64,000 bases of DNA. Source: Streptomyces chattanoogensis. Lineage in GTDB: Bacteria; Actinomycetota; Actinomycetes; Streptomycetales; Streptomycetaceae. Of the stretch, positions 17,529-27,249 are shown piece after piece; positions within the stretch are counted from its first letter, which is position 1; the number at the start of each line of letters is the position of its first letter. The stretch spans positions 1 through 64,000 of the forward strand of contig NZ_LGKG01000001.1 in the NCBI RefSeq assembly GCF_001294335.1, read 5' to 3'. The notes below the pieces were generated by a model. That model was not told the DNA's origin and searched no databases. It worked only from the letters and a program-made list of their open reading frames with translations. The translations under genes and the position numbers were made by a program.

Positions 17529-18839
17529 GTGACGGACCACGACAGCAGCGCAGGAAGCCGGAGCGGCCGGACGGGCGGGCGGAAGGGCCGGACCGGCCGG
17601 GCGCCCTCGGCGGCCGATGAGCTGGTCGGGAGCGTGCTCGGCAGCGTGCGCTACGCGGCGGACGGGGCGGCGGCCGAGGACGCCGTCGAGGCCGGTGCCT
17701 CGATGCTGGCCGCGGCGCCCGCCGGCTGGGAGGCGGTGAGCGCCGCGGTGGTCGCGGCGGCCGCGGCCGGGGTGGCGCAGTGCTGGGCGGGCGGCTGGCA
17801 GCCCGCGGACCTCGAGCGGTACGTGCGGCGCCAGGGTCCCGAGGGGACGCAGGCGGCGCTGGTCGTCGACGCGATGGCGGCCGAGGCGTCCCGCGCCCCG
17901 GCGGCCGGTGCCCCGCGCGGCGCCCGCTGGGCCGAGCAGCTGCGGCGGCTCGGCGCCGAGGTCTGGTGGGAGGCCGACCGCGGCTATCTCGACGCCCTGG
18001 CCGGGCGCCGCCGCACCACCCGCTTCGAGACCGCCTACGACGTCCTCATGACCCTGCGCGCCCTCGCCAGGGTCCCGCGCATCACCCCGCTGCCGACGCC
18101 CGGCCGGGCGCCCGCCGGGGAGGCCCGGAGCGCGGCCGCCTCCCGTGCCCTCGGCCGTATCCGCGGCCTGCTGGCCAAGGCCGAGGCGACGAACTTCGCG
18201 GAGGAGGCGGAGGCGCTGTCCGCCAAGGCGCAGGAGCTGATGGCCCGGCACAGCATCGACGAGGCCCTCCTGGACAGCGGATCCCAGGGCGGGCAGCCGG
18301 GCCCGTCGGCGGTCCGCATCGGCATCGAGGGCCCCTACGAACAGGCCAAGGCGCTGCTCCTGGACGCCGTCGCGGCCGCCAACCGCTGCCAGGCCGTCTG
18401 GGCCGCCGACGTGGGCTTCTCCACCGTCGTCGGCTTCACCGCCGACCTGGACGCCGCCGAGATGCTCTACACCTCGCTCCTCCTCCAGGCCACCGCCGCC
18501 ATGCACCGTGCGGGCGACGCCCACCACGCCCGCTCCCGCCGTACCCGCGACTTCCGACAGACCTTCCTCGTCGCCTACGCGGACCGCATCCGCGCCCGCC
18601 TCGCGGCAGCGACCGAGGCCGCCACGAACGCCGCTACCACCGAGTCCCCCGGCACGGCCCCCGCCCTCCTGCCGGTCCTCGCCGCCCGCGAACTGGCCGT
18701 GGAGAACACCACCAGCACCCTCTTCCCGGACACCGCCCCGGTCCGCCTGCGCGGCGTACGCGACGCCGACGGCTGGCACGCGGGGCGGGCGGCTGCCGAC
18801 CGGGCGCGGCTGGGGGAGGACGGTCAGGGCCTGTCCTGA
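17529..18839 (+). CDS. DUF2786 domain protein
   Basis: A 436-residue Ala-rich soluble protein from GTG 17529. The central segment (~residues 205-250) reads R-I-R-G-L-L-A-K-A-E-A-T-N-F, then E-A-E-A-L-S-A-K-A-Q-E-L-M, the signature of DUF2786. These proteins occur in actinobacteria and phages; their function is not known. The N-terminus is basic and Gly/Ser-rich, and the last 150 residues are helical. The 3' end overlaps the convergent methyltransferase gene by 16 bp, so transcripts from the two run into each other. Confidence 0.8.
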   Translation: MTDHDSSAGSRSGRTGGRKGRTGRAPSAADELVGSVLGSVRYAADGAAAEDAVEAGASMLAAAPAGWEAVSAAVVAAAAAGVAQCWAGGWQPADLERYVRRQGPEGTQAALVVDAMAAEASRAPAAGAPRGARWAEQLRRLGAEVWWEADRGYLDALAGRRRTTRFETAYDVLMTLRALARVPRITPLPTPGRAPAGEARSAAASRALGRIRGLLAKAEATNFAEEAEALSAKAQELMARHSIDEALLDSGSQGGQPGPSAVRIGIEGPYEQAKALLLDAVAAANRCQAVWAADVGFSTVVGFTADLDAAEMLYTSLLLQATAAMHRAGDAHHARSRRTRDFRQTFLVAYADRIRARLAAATEAATNAATTESPGTAPALLPVLAARELAVENTTSTLFPDTAPVRLRGVRDADGWHAGRAAADRARLGEDGQGLS

Positions 18840-19357
18840 CTCGCCGGCCCTTCCACCCACACGATCCGCCGCTCCACCCGCGGATCCCGATGCCCGGCCG
18901 ACGCCCGCCCGGCCACCGTGAACCCCCACTCCACCAGCGCATCCTCGGTCGCCGCGGCCCCGGTCTCCTCCGTGTACGGCCCGATGACGAGCCGCCCGCC
19001 CGGCGCCACCGCCGCACCCAGCAGATGCCGCACCAGGTCCGCGCGGCGCCGCCCGGGCACGTACTCCAGCCCCACCCGTACGACGTCGAACCGCCGCGGC
19101 GGCACCCACGTCAGGGCGTTGCCCTCCCAGATGCGGTCCGCCAGACGCGGCAGCCGCCGCCGGGCCAGAGCCGCCAACTCCCCGATGATCTCCAGCCCGT
19201 GGACCTCCAGCCTGAGCCCGTCCTGCGCCCCCCACCGCTCCAGGCACTCCATCAGACAGCCGTTGGCGCACCCGACGTCCAGGAACGCCCCGTCCCCCGC
19301 CACGGCCGCCGGCACGAACCGCCGCGCCGCGGCCCGGTCCGCCGCACCGCGCCCCAT
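18824..19357 (-). CDS. Class I SAM-dependent methyltransferase-like protein
   Basis: A 177-residue protein with the SAM-binding motif I F-L-D-V-G-C-A-N-G-C-L-M-E (residues ~26-38), an acidic post-I segment V-H-G-L-E-I-I-G-E-L, and L-V-I-G-P-Y as the strand-4/5 region. The size corresponds to a bare Rossmann core, so the substrate-recognition part is small. The substrate is unknown. It is convergent with the DUF2786 gene. The start has no good ribosome site; ATG 19357 is simply the first start in frame. Confidence 0.75.
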   Translation of the reverse strand: MGRGAADRAAARRFVPAAVAGDGAFLDVGCANGCLMECLERWGAQDGLRLEVHGLEIIGELAALARRRLPRLADRIWEGNALTWVPPRRFDVVRVGLEYVPGRRRADLVRHLLGAAVAPGGRLVIGPYTEETGAAATEDALVEWGFTVAGRASAGHRDPRVERRIVWVEGPASQDRP

Positions 19358-19534
19358 CCCCGACTGCCCCCACGGCGCGCGACGGAGTCGTCGGACCCCG
19401 CCGTCTCCTCGGCCCTGCTCCCGTCCGGCCCGGTACCGGCCTCGACCTCACGCACGCCTCCAGGGTTCACGGGAAACCGCACACCCTGTCCGCCGCACCG
19501 GCGCGCCGTCAACGGCATTTCGCCCCGGGCGGCT

Positions 19535-20938
19535 TCACCGCAGCCGGTCGGCCCGGCGCTGCTTGAGGTGGCCCGCGGCTGCCAGCGCCGCCACCACGAC
19601 GGCCGTGCCGGCGAGCTGCTGACGGCCGTCCGCACCGGCGGCCATGACGGCGAAGACGCCGAGGATGGCGGCGAACGCGAACCACGTCAGGTAGGGGAAG
19701 CCCCACATCCGCACGGACAGCAGCTCAGGATTCTCGCGCTCCAGACGGCGGCGCATCTTCAGCTGGGTCAGGCAGACGAGGGACCAGACGACCAGCACCG
19801 AGCAGCCGGCGATGTTCAGCAGCCAGGCGAACACGGTGGTCGGCCAGAGGATTCCGGCGATGACGGCGGCGAAGCCGAACACACAGGACGCCAGTACCGC
19901 CGCCGCCGGCACGCCCCTGGTGACCCTGCCCAGGAATCGCGGGCCCTGGCCCCGGCTGACGAGCGAGTACGCCATCCGCGACGAGCCGTAGATATTGGCG
20001 TTCATCGCGGAGAGCAGTGCCACCAGCACCACGATCTGCATGATCGTGCCGGCCGCCGGGATGCCGAGCCGGTCGAGCACGGTGACGTAGGGGCCGTCCG
20101 CGGCGACCTTCGGGTCGTTCCACGGCACCAGGGTGACGACGACGGCCATGGAGCCGATGTAGAAGACGGCGATACGCCACACGGCGGTACGGACGGCGCG
20201 GGCCACGTTCCGGCTCGGCCGGTCGGACTCCGCCGCCGCGATGGTCACGGTCTCCAGGCCGGCGAAGGCGGAGACGGCGGTCAGCAGCCCGGCGGCGAGT
20301 CCGGCGGCGCCGGTCGGGAAGAAGCCGCCGTGGTTGGTGAGATGGCTGGTGCCGGGTGCGCTGCCGAACACCCCGAGAATGCCGAGCACGCCCAGCACCA
20401 GGAAGGCGACGATCGCGGTGACCTTGACGGCGGCGAACCAGAACTCGAACTCGCCGAAGTTCTTCACCGCGGTCAGATTGCTGGCGCAGAAGAACGCCAT
20501 GAAGATCGCCACCCAGCCGTAGGCGGGGATGAACGACACCCAGGTGTGCATGATCGCACCGGCCGCGGTGGCCTCGGCGGCCACGCCGGCGCAGAGCATC
20601 AGCCAGTACATCCAGCCCGAGGTGGCACCCGCCCAGGCACCGAGCTCCTCCTCGGCGTGCACCGAGAACGCGCCGGTGGAGGGCCGGGCCGCGGACATCT
20701 CGCCGAGCATCCGCATGATCAGCATGACCAGTGCGCCGGCACCCGCGAAGAGGAGGACGACGGCCGGTCCGGCCGCGGCGATACCGGCCCCGGAGCCCAC
20801 GAAGAGCCCCGCACCGATGACCCCGCCGAGCGCGATCATCGACAGATGGCGCTGTTTGAGGCCGTGCGACAGCACGGATTCGCCGTCCTGCACGGCCTGC
20901 GGGGAATCCTGGGGGGACCGGGTGATTGTCCGACTCAT
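19535..20938 (-). CDS. Amino-acid permease, APC superfamily (AAT group)
   Basis: A 467-residue transporter with about 12 predicted membrane helices. The first helix carries S-M-I-A-L-G-G-V-I-G-A-G-L-F-V-G-S-G, the unwound substrate-binding segment of the APC fold, and the conserved G-L-E-T-V-T-I-A-A-A-E-S helix 6 loop is intact. AAT members are proton symporters for one or a few amino acids (gamma-aminobutyrate, aromatic amino acids, Lys and others); specificity is not readable here. It appears monocistronic. Confidence 0.9.
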   Translation of the reverse strand: MSRTITRSPQDSPQAVQDGESVLSHGLKQRHLSMIALGGVIGAGLFVGSGAGIAAAGPAVVLLFAGAGALVMLIMRMLGEMSAARPSTGAFSVHAEEELGAWAGATSGWMYWLMLCAGVAAEATAAGAIMHTWVSFIPAYGWVAIFMAFFCASNLTAVKNFGEFEFWFAAVKVTAIVAFLVLGVLGILGVFGSAPGTSHLTNHGGFFPTGAAGLAAGLLTAVSAFAGLETVTIAAAESDRPSRNVARAVRTAVWRIAVFYIGSMAVVVTLVPWNDPKVAADGPYVTVLDRLGIPAAGTIMQIVVLVALLSAMNANIYGSSRMAYSLVSRGQGPRFLGRVTRGVPAAAVLASCVFGFAAVIAGILWPTTVFAWLLNIAGCSVLVVWSLVCLTQLKMRRRLERENPELLSVRMWGFPYLTWFAFAAILGVFAVMAAGADGRQQLAGTAVVVAALAAAGHLKQRRADRLR

Positions 20939-21075
20939 GGTCGTGCCTGTTCATTGCGTGAGACGTTCGGAGAGCCGCACGAGTCTGCGGGGACGCCTGG
21001 TACGTATGACGTGAACGCCCGCTATTCGGACCGTTCGCCTACGCGTGGTGAAGGAACCACCACGCGACTGCGCGT

Positions 21076-21867
21076 CTACCGGGGCGACGACAGGACCTGC
21101 AGCACCGCACGCAGCGGCTCCGGCGACGTCGAGAACTCACCGAGGAAGGGATACGACAGTTCCGTGACGAGGAACAGGTTGGCGGCGACGAGGACGCTCA
21201 CCGCCCCGACCATCCCGTAGTGCGTCAGAGCCTGCTCGCAGCCGAAGACGACGGAGAACCCGAGGACCAGGCCACTGGTCAGAAAGATCACCATCCACAA
21301 GGACAGCGGCGGACCGGTGTTGGTGCGTGCCTCGAGCAGCCGTTCCGTGCGTGCGCGGCTCAGTTCCTTCAGGGACGCGAGCGAGCTGGTGAGGAACGCC
21401 CGTTGGGTGTCGTTGCGGGGCTCGAGGTTCTCGTACGCGGTGTGCAGGCGGTTCAGTGCGCGCTCGGCCTCGGGCGCGGTACGGCCGGACGCGGCGCCGG
21501 GCCACTCGGCCGCCGCCGCCCGGCCGTACTCCCACAGCCCCTGCCGGAGCCGTGCGCTCTCGGCCTTCCCGAACACCTCGAGTCCCCTGGCCATCTGCGC
21601 CGCCATGGCGCCCTCGGTCCGCGTCGTCTGGTCCGCCGTGTTCACCTGGCCCCAGAGCGCGAGGACGATGAAGCCGACGAGGAACCCGTAGACGACAGCG
21701 ATGACGGGGAAGACGAACTGTGCGACCTCGTTCTGCCTGCCCTGCCGGAGGCGGGGGAAACGGTGCCGGACGAACGCCTGGACGCCCGCTGTACCGCCGA
21801 CGACACCGGCGACGAGCCCCGCCAGCAGCAGCCAGGACGGGACGTTGATCACGATCCAACGGGCCAC
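21076..21867 (-). CDS. DUF4239 membrane protein (bestrophin-like domain)
   Basis: A 263-residue protein with two N-terminal helices (~residues 8-28 and 50-72), a long soluble helical segment (~75-190) and two C-terminal helices (~193-245). This is the DUF4239 layout, sometimes annotated as bestrophin-like and possibly an ion channel. The GTG at 21867 is chosen because GGAG and AGGAG both lie upstream and the hydrophobic N-terminus starts there. No operon partner is evident; mgt follows upstream on the same strand. Confidence 0.75.
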   Translation of the reverse strand: MARWIVINVPSWLLLAGLVAGVVGGTAGVQAFVRHRFPRLRQGRQNEVAQFVFPVIAVVYGFLVGFIVLALWGQVNTADQTTRTEGAMAAQMARGLEVFGKAESARLRQGLWEYGRAAAAEWPGAASGRTAPEAERALNRLHTAYENLEPRNDTQRAFLTSSLASLKELSRARTERLLEARTNTGPPLSLWMVIFLTSGLVLGFSVVFGCEQALTHYGMVGAVSVLVAANLFLVTELSYPFLGEFSTSPEPLRAVLQVLSSPR

Positions 21868-21955
21868 TGCTCCACGCTCCTGACGTACCCACACCCGCCA
21901 TCACCAGCGCGGTGGCCAACGAACGCGCCGGACTGCGGACACGCTGCCGGTGCCT

Positions 21956-23167
21956 CTATCCGGCGGGCAATGCGGCCTCGATGAGGTCGCCCGCCCGCCG
22001 GGTGCCGCCCTCGGCAGCCATCTCCCGCTGGACGGCCGTGAGGCGGCGGCCCACTTCCGGGTCGGCGACGAGCGCGAGCACCGCCGCACGGAGGGTTGCG
22101 GCGTCCGCCTGGTCCACCGGGACGTGGCGGGCCACGCCGAGCCCCTGGAGCGTGTCCGCGTTGCCGAACTGGTCGACGGCCTGCGGGACGGCCACCATCG
22201 GCGTGGCGGTGGCCAGGCCCTCCTGGCTGCCTCCCGCGCCGGCGTGCGTGATGAACGCGTCGGCCTCCCGCAGGATCGCCAACTGCGGTACCCAGTGGTG
22301 CACTTCGACGTTGTCCGGGACCTCCCCGAGCTCGTCGGCGGTGACGTGCTTGCCCACCTGGAGCACGACGTGCCAGCCCGGCAGGCCGCCGAACGCCTTG
22401 ACGCACTCGCGGTAGAAATCCGGCTGCTTGGTGAAGGACGAGCCGAGCGAGACGAGCAGCACCCGCTCGGCGTTCGCGGGCCGCTCCCACCCGCCCTGCG
22501 CGGTGCGGTCCCCCTGGCAGGCGCCGACAAAGGAGTGGACCGTCTCGTCGACCCGGTCGGCGTGCGGCTGCAGCGCCTTCGGGATGAGCACGATCGAGCG
22601 GGCGGGGCGGCCGACGAACGGGTCGGGGTGCTGCGTGATCCCGTTCTCCGCAAGCCAGTCGGTGAACTTCGCGTAGTACGCCCTGCCACGCTCGGTCGCC
22701 CTGGGCTCCGCCCACATCGGCTCGGCGACCTCCTCCTCGTACCCGTCCCACGCGACGAGGTTCGGCGAGAGGGAGATCGCGGGCACACCCCAGCGGTGCG
22801 CAAGGACGCGCGCCGGATACGAGGTGATGTCGTGCAGCACGAGGTCCGGCTCGTCCCCTTGATACGCCTCGATGAGCTGCGGCAGCGCCTGGATCGCGTC
22901 GTCCAGGAACGGCTCGACGTTGTCGAGGAGCGTGGTCCCCCACGCGGACGGGTCGCTGTCGGGCGACGGCAGCGTCGTGCGGTACGGGACCGGCTCGGCA
23001 CCGGTCGCGGCGACCTCCTCCTTCAAGCGGGGAGGAATCGCGTACGTGACGCGATGCCCTCGGGCGACGAGCTCGCGGATCACTTCGAGGCTCGGGTTCA
23101 CATGCCCATAGGCGGCTATGGAGAACATGGCGATATGGGCGCGTTTTACCTGCTTTTGGTCCGTCAC
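21956..23167 (-). CDS. mgt: Macrolide-type glycosyltransferase (Mgt/OleD-like, GT1)
   Basis: A 403-residue GT-B glycosyltransferase. The N-terminal acceptor domain begins [15 protein letters not shown] with the catalytic His in G-H-V-N-P. The C-terminal donor domain has [10 protein letters not shown] and [10 protein letters not shown], the UDP-sugar site. The closest named proteins are S. lividans Mgt and oleandomycin OleD/OleI, which glucosylate the desosamine 2'-OH of macrolides and inactivate them, with broad acceptor tolerance. It lies far from any macrolide PKS, so defence against external antibiotics or xenobiotics is likely. GTG 23167 starts 15 bp from a perfect palindrome. Confidence 0.92.
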   Translation of the reverse strand: MTDQKQVKRAHIAMFSIAAYGHVNPSLEVIRELVARGHRVTYAIPPRLKEEVAATGAEPVPYRTTLPSPDSDPSAWGTTLLDNVEPFLDDAIQALPQLIEAYQGDEPDLVLHDITSYPARVLAHRWGVPAISLSPNLVAWDGYEEEVAEPMWAEPRATERGRAYYAKFTDWLAENGITQHPDPFVGRPARSIVLIPKALQPHADRVDETVHSFVGACQGDRTAQGGWERPANAERVLLVSLGSSFTKQPDFYRECVKAFGGLPGWHVVLQVGKHVTADELGEVPDNVEVHHWVPQLAILREADAFITHAGAGGSQEGLATATPMVAVPQAVDQFGNADTLQGLGVARHVPVDQADAATLRAAVLALVADPEVGRRLTAVQREMAAEGGTRRAGDLIEAALPAG

Positions 23168-23182
23168 GCCCTCACCCTAAGA

Positions 23183-23197
23183 GAGACGAAACGTCTC
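23183..23197. promoter_or_regulatory. Palindromic operator candidate of mgt
   Basis: GAGACGAAACGTCTC: perfect 6-bp arms around AAA, only 15 bp upstream of the mgt start codon. A TetR-like repressor is a natural candidate, but no such gene is adjacent; the nearest regulator is the MarR gene at 29468. Confidence 0.6.
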
Positions 23198-24002
23198 GTC
23201 CAACTTCTTTTCGAGCCGCCGCTCCGTGGAGCGCCATCCGCCGGCGGGGCGCGCAGCCTGCCTGCCGGGGGAGAGTCGTGGGACCGGGTGATCAGCCGTC
23301 GGAGGGCCCGTACGCCGCCACGAAGTCGCCGTACTGCTCCTCGGTCTGCCACCCCGGCCCGCGTGTGCCGGACTCGCCATCGGCGGTATCGGGGGACGGG
23401 AGTGGATACGAGACAGGGCCACTGCGGACTGTCTTCCGCCGACGACTGTTGCGGCCCTCTCGCTCCTCTGCAATGTGTCATCCCGTGCCGGGCTGCAAGA
23501 TAAAAGGTCAGTTTCCATGCGGCGGAACAGGATTGCTCGATTCCTTGTCAGCGCTCTGAGTCAGATCGTCAATCCATCGCCGATATGACTCCTCCGCGAG
23601 ACGACTGGTAATCGACTTAAAAGCGGTCGTAGCCATGCAGCTCTCATAACGGTGGCCCTCGCCGCCGCGGGCGCCAGGCGGCGAGTTCGGATTCGAGGCG
23701 GGCAATGGTCGCGGCCGGGTCGTCCTGCGGCGCGGCGCGGGGGTCGTCGAGGTGTCGCTCCGTGTGCACCCCTGGTGCGTCGGGCCCGCCTCCTGGCAGG
23801 CGTCGGGGTATGCGCAGGAGGCCCGCTCTTGGCGGGCCCCTGGGCGCGGTGCGCAATGCCCGACCGCGGACGATCTCGACTGAGCCTTGTATTGCGCTCG
23901 CATTGCTCCGAGCGACGTGAAGGGGCACGCTAGATGTAGGGCCTTGGTGTCTCTTGCTTCGCTGACGTGGGATGTATTTCGTCAGGCGGGTGAACGAATC
24001 TG
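23198..24002. other. Gene-poor, partly A+T-richer stretch with ORF debris
   Basis: No full-length gene is convincing. On the minus strand a frame ending at 23292 finishes with T-E-E-Q-Y-G-D-F-V-A-A-Y-G, which looks like a real protein C-terminus without its body. A 42-codon frame at 23508-23636 (minus) starts M-A-T-T-A-F-K-S-I-T-S-R and could be a small gene. Another minus frame near 23660 contains D-D-P-A-A-T-I-A-R-L-E-S-E-L. The patchwork suggests remnants of lost genes rather than an active locus. Confidence 0.4.
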
Positions 24003-24863
24003 ATGACGGGTACGCAATCACTTGAGTTCGTCATTCCGCTCTTGGTGCCAGTTCTGACAGGGGCGATGGGCGCCCTGGGTATCCTGATCAAGGATTACCG
24101 CACGCAAAAGAGCCTTTATCACCAGATGCGGCGTGAAGTTGAAATAGGGCAAGCCGAGGTGCAATTCATTCACGCCTGGATACGGGCTCGTCAACTACTG
24201 GGCCCGCTGGGGGAGGATTCCCGTACAGCCCAAGACTGGCTGGACAGATGCTATGCGGCGGTGGAAAGTTCTCAAAGGAAGGTGCCCCTGCCTCAATCGA
24301 AGCAGAAGCCTGCCCTGCGTCGCCTGCTCCTGCTTCGGGAGATTCACGGAACTGCTGCGCAAATATGGCGGATCATTTACTGGCTGCTATTCATCTGGTG
24401 TAACTGGATCGCAATTGGAGTGGTGTGGCAACTGGTGGATTTGATTAAAGGAGTCCCGGATGCGGTATATGGGGTGCTCGGTATGGTGATCGTCGCGGGC
24501 ATCTTTGCGCCTGTCACGGCTGTCGCGAGAGTAGTGGCTGTCCATTACGGTAAAGGGGGTAAAAAGCCAGACGCGGTGCCACCCAGGTCTTCTGGTAAGA
24601 CCGTATGGCGTCACCATAAGGGCGAAGTGGCGCCCCGTCAGCCTTCCCACAGGACTGCTTGGGTTCACCATAAGACTGAAACGGCGCCCCGCCAGCCTTC
24701 CGGTACTTGGGCTCACCATGAGACCGGAGCGGCACCCCGTCAGACTTCCCACAGGACCGCTTGGGCTCACCATAAGGCCGAAGTGGCGCCCCGCTGGATT
24801 TCCCGTAAGGCCGGCTGGGATCACGAAAGGGCCGAAGCGGCGCCGCGCCAGCATCGTCATTAG
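24003..24863 (+). CDS. Membrane protein with five C-terminal His-rich repeats
   Basis: A 286-residue protein of unknown function in an A+T-richer patch. It has an N-terminal hydrophobic helix (~7-28), a soluble helical segment (~30-115), two further helices (~120-145 and ~155-180), and then a basic tail made of five imperfect repeats of about 17 residues. The repeat theme is W-x-H-H-K-x-E-x-A-P-R-Q-P-S-H-R; four repeats keep the A-P-R core exactly as AAPR, ETAPR or EVAPR. The tail should be cytoplasmic if the N-terminus is out. His pairs suggest metal or nucleic-acid contact, but this is speculation. The repeats also look like a young DNA tandem array (~51 bp period). Only a weak ribosome site precedes ATG 24003. 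Confidence 0.6.
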   Translation: MTGTQSLEFVIPLLVPVLTGAMGALGILIKDYRTQKSLYHQMRREVEIGQAEVQFIHAWIRARQLLGPLGEDSRTAQDWLDRCYAAVESSQRKVPLPQSKQKPALRRLLLLREIHGTAAQIWRIIYWLLFIWCNWIAIGVVWQLVDLIKGVPDAVYGVLGMVIVAGIFAPVTAVARVVAVHYGKGGKKPDAVPPRSSGKTVWRHHKGEVAPRQPSHRTAWVHHKTETAPRQPSGTWAHHETGAAPRQTSHRTAWAHHKAEVAPRWISRKAGWDHERAEAAPRQHRH

Positions 24864-25275
24864 AAGTCGTCTGTCGGCTGCGGCCGAAGGCCCCCGTGGC
24901 GGCGGTCGAGTCGTACGCCCGGTCCGGGCGATCAGGTGCTGGCCACCCCGTGTCACGGAACGACTCGAAGACGCCCGGAGCCCGACCGGTGAGGACCGCG
25001 CCCGCATCATGGTGAAGGTGAAGCGCGAGGCGGCCCTCTCGACGAAACGGGTGCGGCCCGGAAATTGTGAACCTACCGGTCACGGTGGGCGACGCCCTGC
25101 CGGCCATCGGACGGCCCAGGGGTCCGCATGACGGCCCGAAGGCCCCTCAGACCCACTCCACCTCGGAGTCGATGTTCGAGGGGCCCTGCGTCGGCAGAGG
25201 CGTTCTGGGTGCTTTCCGCTGTCGCTACGTTGTGGTCATGTATCGAACTGCGGGCAGATGCTGCCGGCGAAGAGG
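24864..25275. other. Intergenic region before msrA 3' end
   Basis: No gene is supported. Open frames on both strands have chance-like composition. G+C rises again toward 25250, where conserved gene order resumes. This looks like the right edge of the variable segment. Confidence 0.45.
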
Positions 25276-25941
25276 TCAGCCGTCCGCTTTGGCGACGCCG
25301 ACCGGGCAGGACACGCCCGTCCCCCCGATCCCGCAGTACCCCGCCGGATTCTTGTCCAGGTACTGCTGGTGGTACCCCTCCGCCGGATAGAAGGGCCGGC
25401 CCTCGGCGGGGAGGATTTCGGTGGTGATGTCTCCGTAGCCGGAATTCTGCAGGACGGTGCGGTAGGCGTCGCGGGAGGACTCGGCGGCGGCCTGCTGGGC
25501 GGGGGAGTGGGTGTAGACGGCGGAGCGGTACTGGGTGCCCACGTCGTTGCCCTGGCGGAAGCCCTGGGTGGGGTCGTGGGATTCCCAGAAGAGTTTGAGG
25601 AGGGCGGTGTAGGGGACGACGGCGGGGTCGTAGACGACGCGGACGGCCTCGGTGTGGCCGGTGTGGCCGCTGCAGACCTCTTCGTAGGTGGGGTTCGGGG
25701 TGTGGCCGCCCTGGTAGCCGACGAGGGTGGTCCAGACGCCGTCGGCCTGCCAGAACTTGCGCTCGGCGCCCCAGAAGCAGCCCAGCCCGAAGTCGGCGGT
25801 CTCCAGGCCCTCGGGGTACGGGCCGAGCAGCGGGTTGCCGAGGACGGTGTGCCGGGCGGGGACGGTGAAGTCCGGCTCGGGGCGGCCCTTCAGCGCTTCC
25901 TCGGGGGTGGGGAGATGGGTCTTGAAGCGGGAGAACAGCAT
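25276..25941 (-). CDS. msrA: Peptide methionine-S-sulfoxide reductase A
   Basis: A 221-residue enzyme that reduces Met-S-sulfoxide with thioredoxin. The active-site motif G-C-F-W-G contains catalytic Cys55, followed by the conserved G-Y-Q-G-G and [13 protein letters not shown]. Resolving Cys residues are near the C-terminus in Y-C-G-I-G-G and S-C-P-V-G. Length is normal for actinobacterial MsrA, with a 45-residue N-terminal extension. It is probably monocistronic. Confidence 0.96.
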   Translation of the reverse strand: MLFSRFKTHLPTPEEALKGRPEPDFTVPARHTVLGNPLLGPYPEGLETADFGLGCFWGAERKFWQADGVWTTLVGYQGGHTPNPTYEEVCSGHTGHTEAVRVVYDPAVVPYTALLKLFWESHDPTQGFRQGNDVGTQYRSAVYTHSPAQQAAAESSRDAYRTVLQNSGYGDITTEILPAEGRPFYPAEGYHQQYLDKNPAGYCGIGGTGVSCPVGVAKADG

Positions 25942-26109
25942 CAGGATCAGGCTCCAGAGGATGAGGCGGGGACGGGCGCTGCTACGAGGACGGACTGGCG
26001 GTGCGGACGGACGTGGCGGTGAGGCGGTCGCGGCTACTGGGGCAACATTCTGCGGCGGGACCGCATTCCGCGCGGCCGGGGCCCGGGTCCGTACGGGTGC
26101 CGGCGGCGC

Positions 26110-27249
26110 TCAGCGCCCCTCCGGCGGAAAGCCCGCCGACGTGCCGCCCATCTGCTCCCAGCCGGCGATGGCCAGGGCCCGGTAGGCGGCGTACTCGGCG
26201 GCGGGGCTGCGGCCGTAGGACCACGGGACGGCGCCCACATGGCCGTCGACCAGGCGGAGCTGTTCCATCGCCTCGGCATAGCGCTCGGCGCGGACCAGGA
26301 ACCACACCAGGAGATGGCGGACGTGCGGGGCCATCGGGTGGTCGGCGGGGGCCTGGCCGAGGGCGAAATGGGCGCCCTCGACGGCCCGCTCGATCACCGC
26401 GCTCTGGTAGAGGCTGCGGACCATGTTGGCCTCGGGGAGGTGCTCGTAGACCGCGAAGAGGGGAAGGGCGGGCAGCAGGCTGTTCTCCGGCGCACCGGCC
26501 GCCGCGCGCTCCGCGAACGCCTCGGCCTCCTTGCGGGAGCCGTGCCACTTCTCCGACCAGTACGGGAGCGCGGCCAGATGCGCGCCCATGTGATGCGGGG
26601 CGCGCTGGGCGACCTTGGACCAGAGCTCTTCGTAGTCGGCGGGCCGGTCGTTCAGGCCACGGGCCACGGCCAGCTCGGTGATGTACGGGATCGGACTGCC
26701 CGGTGCCAGCAGGGCCGCCTCCCGGCAGACCGTACGGGCCTCCTCGAGGATCATGCGGAAGTCCTGGGAGCCGGGGTCGCGCAGCGCCTGCAGGACGAGG
26801 AACTGGGCGTGCGTCTGCGCACCGCCGGCGTCCTTGGGGGACTCCAGGCGCCAGGTGCGCAGCCAGATGCCGCCGCTGCGCCGCCCGTCGCCGCGCGCGG
26901 CGTCCTCGGCGCCCTCCCGCGCCAGCTCGAACGCCGCCGAGCCCGCCAGCGTCTGCACCCGCTGCCAGCGCAGCTCCCAGTCGTCCCCGGTGGCCTTCAG
27001 CAGCTCGGCCGCCGGGCGCCAGTCGTGGGTACGCCGTATCTCCTTGAGCGCATCGTCCAGCTCCTGGTCCGGGCCCGGCAGGCGGACGTCGAGTTCGTCC
27101 AGCGGCACGAAGCCGTAGCCGGCCATCGGGTCGGCGGCCACCACCAGACCCTGCCGGGTCTGCTGTACGGCCCGCCGGCGCCGCATCCAGGGCAGGAAGA
27201 CGCAACCGCCGAGTGCGGTCGCGGCGAGGAGCACGAGCAGAGCGTCCAT
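26110..27249 (-). CDS. Membrane-anchored helical repeat (TPR-like) protein
   Basis: A 379-residue protein conserved beside msrA and metB in Streptomyces by recalled order. One N-terminal hydrophobic anchor (residues 2-20) is followed by R-R-R-R-A and a soluble region built almost entirely of helix pairs, for example W-R-P-A-A-E-L-L-K-A and A-V-E-G-A-H-F-A-L-G-Q, consistent with TPR-like repeats. No catalytic motif is seen. ATG 27249 is chosen because the anchor starts there; the frame is open upstream. The role is unknown; a scaffold on the cytoplasmic membrane face is possible. Confidence 0.7.
   Translation of the reverse strand: MDALLVLLAATALGGCVFLPWMRRRRAVQQTRQGLVVAADPMAGYGFVPLDELDVRLPGPDQELDDALKEIRRTHDWRPAAELLKATGDDWELRWQRVQTLAGSAAFELAREGAEDAARGDGRRSGGIWLRTWRLESPKDAGGAQTHAQFLVLQALRDPGSQDFRMILEEARTVCREAALLAPGSPIPYITELAVARGLNDRPADYEELWSKVAQRAPHHMGAHLAALPYWSEKWHGSRKEAEAFAERAAAGAPENSLLPALPLFAVYEHLPEANMVRSLYQSAVIERAVEGAHFALGQAPADHPMAPHVRHLLVWFLVRAERYAEAMEQLRLVDGHVGAVPWSYGRSPAAEYAAYRALAIAGWEQMGGTSAGFPPEGR

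Noticed and set aside
17211..19451. Open frame of 746 codons on the minus strand
   Set aside because: It covers the DUF2786 gene in antisense and has the low-complexity Gly/Arg/Ala composition of a shadow frame; a smaller real methyltransferase in another frame occupies part of it.
24514..25107. Minus-strand frame with its own repeated peptide over the His-rich repeats
   Set aside because: The repetition simply mirrors the plus-strand tandem array; the plus frame has a membrane domain and better gene structure.
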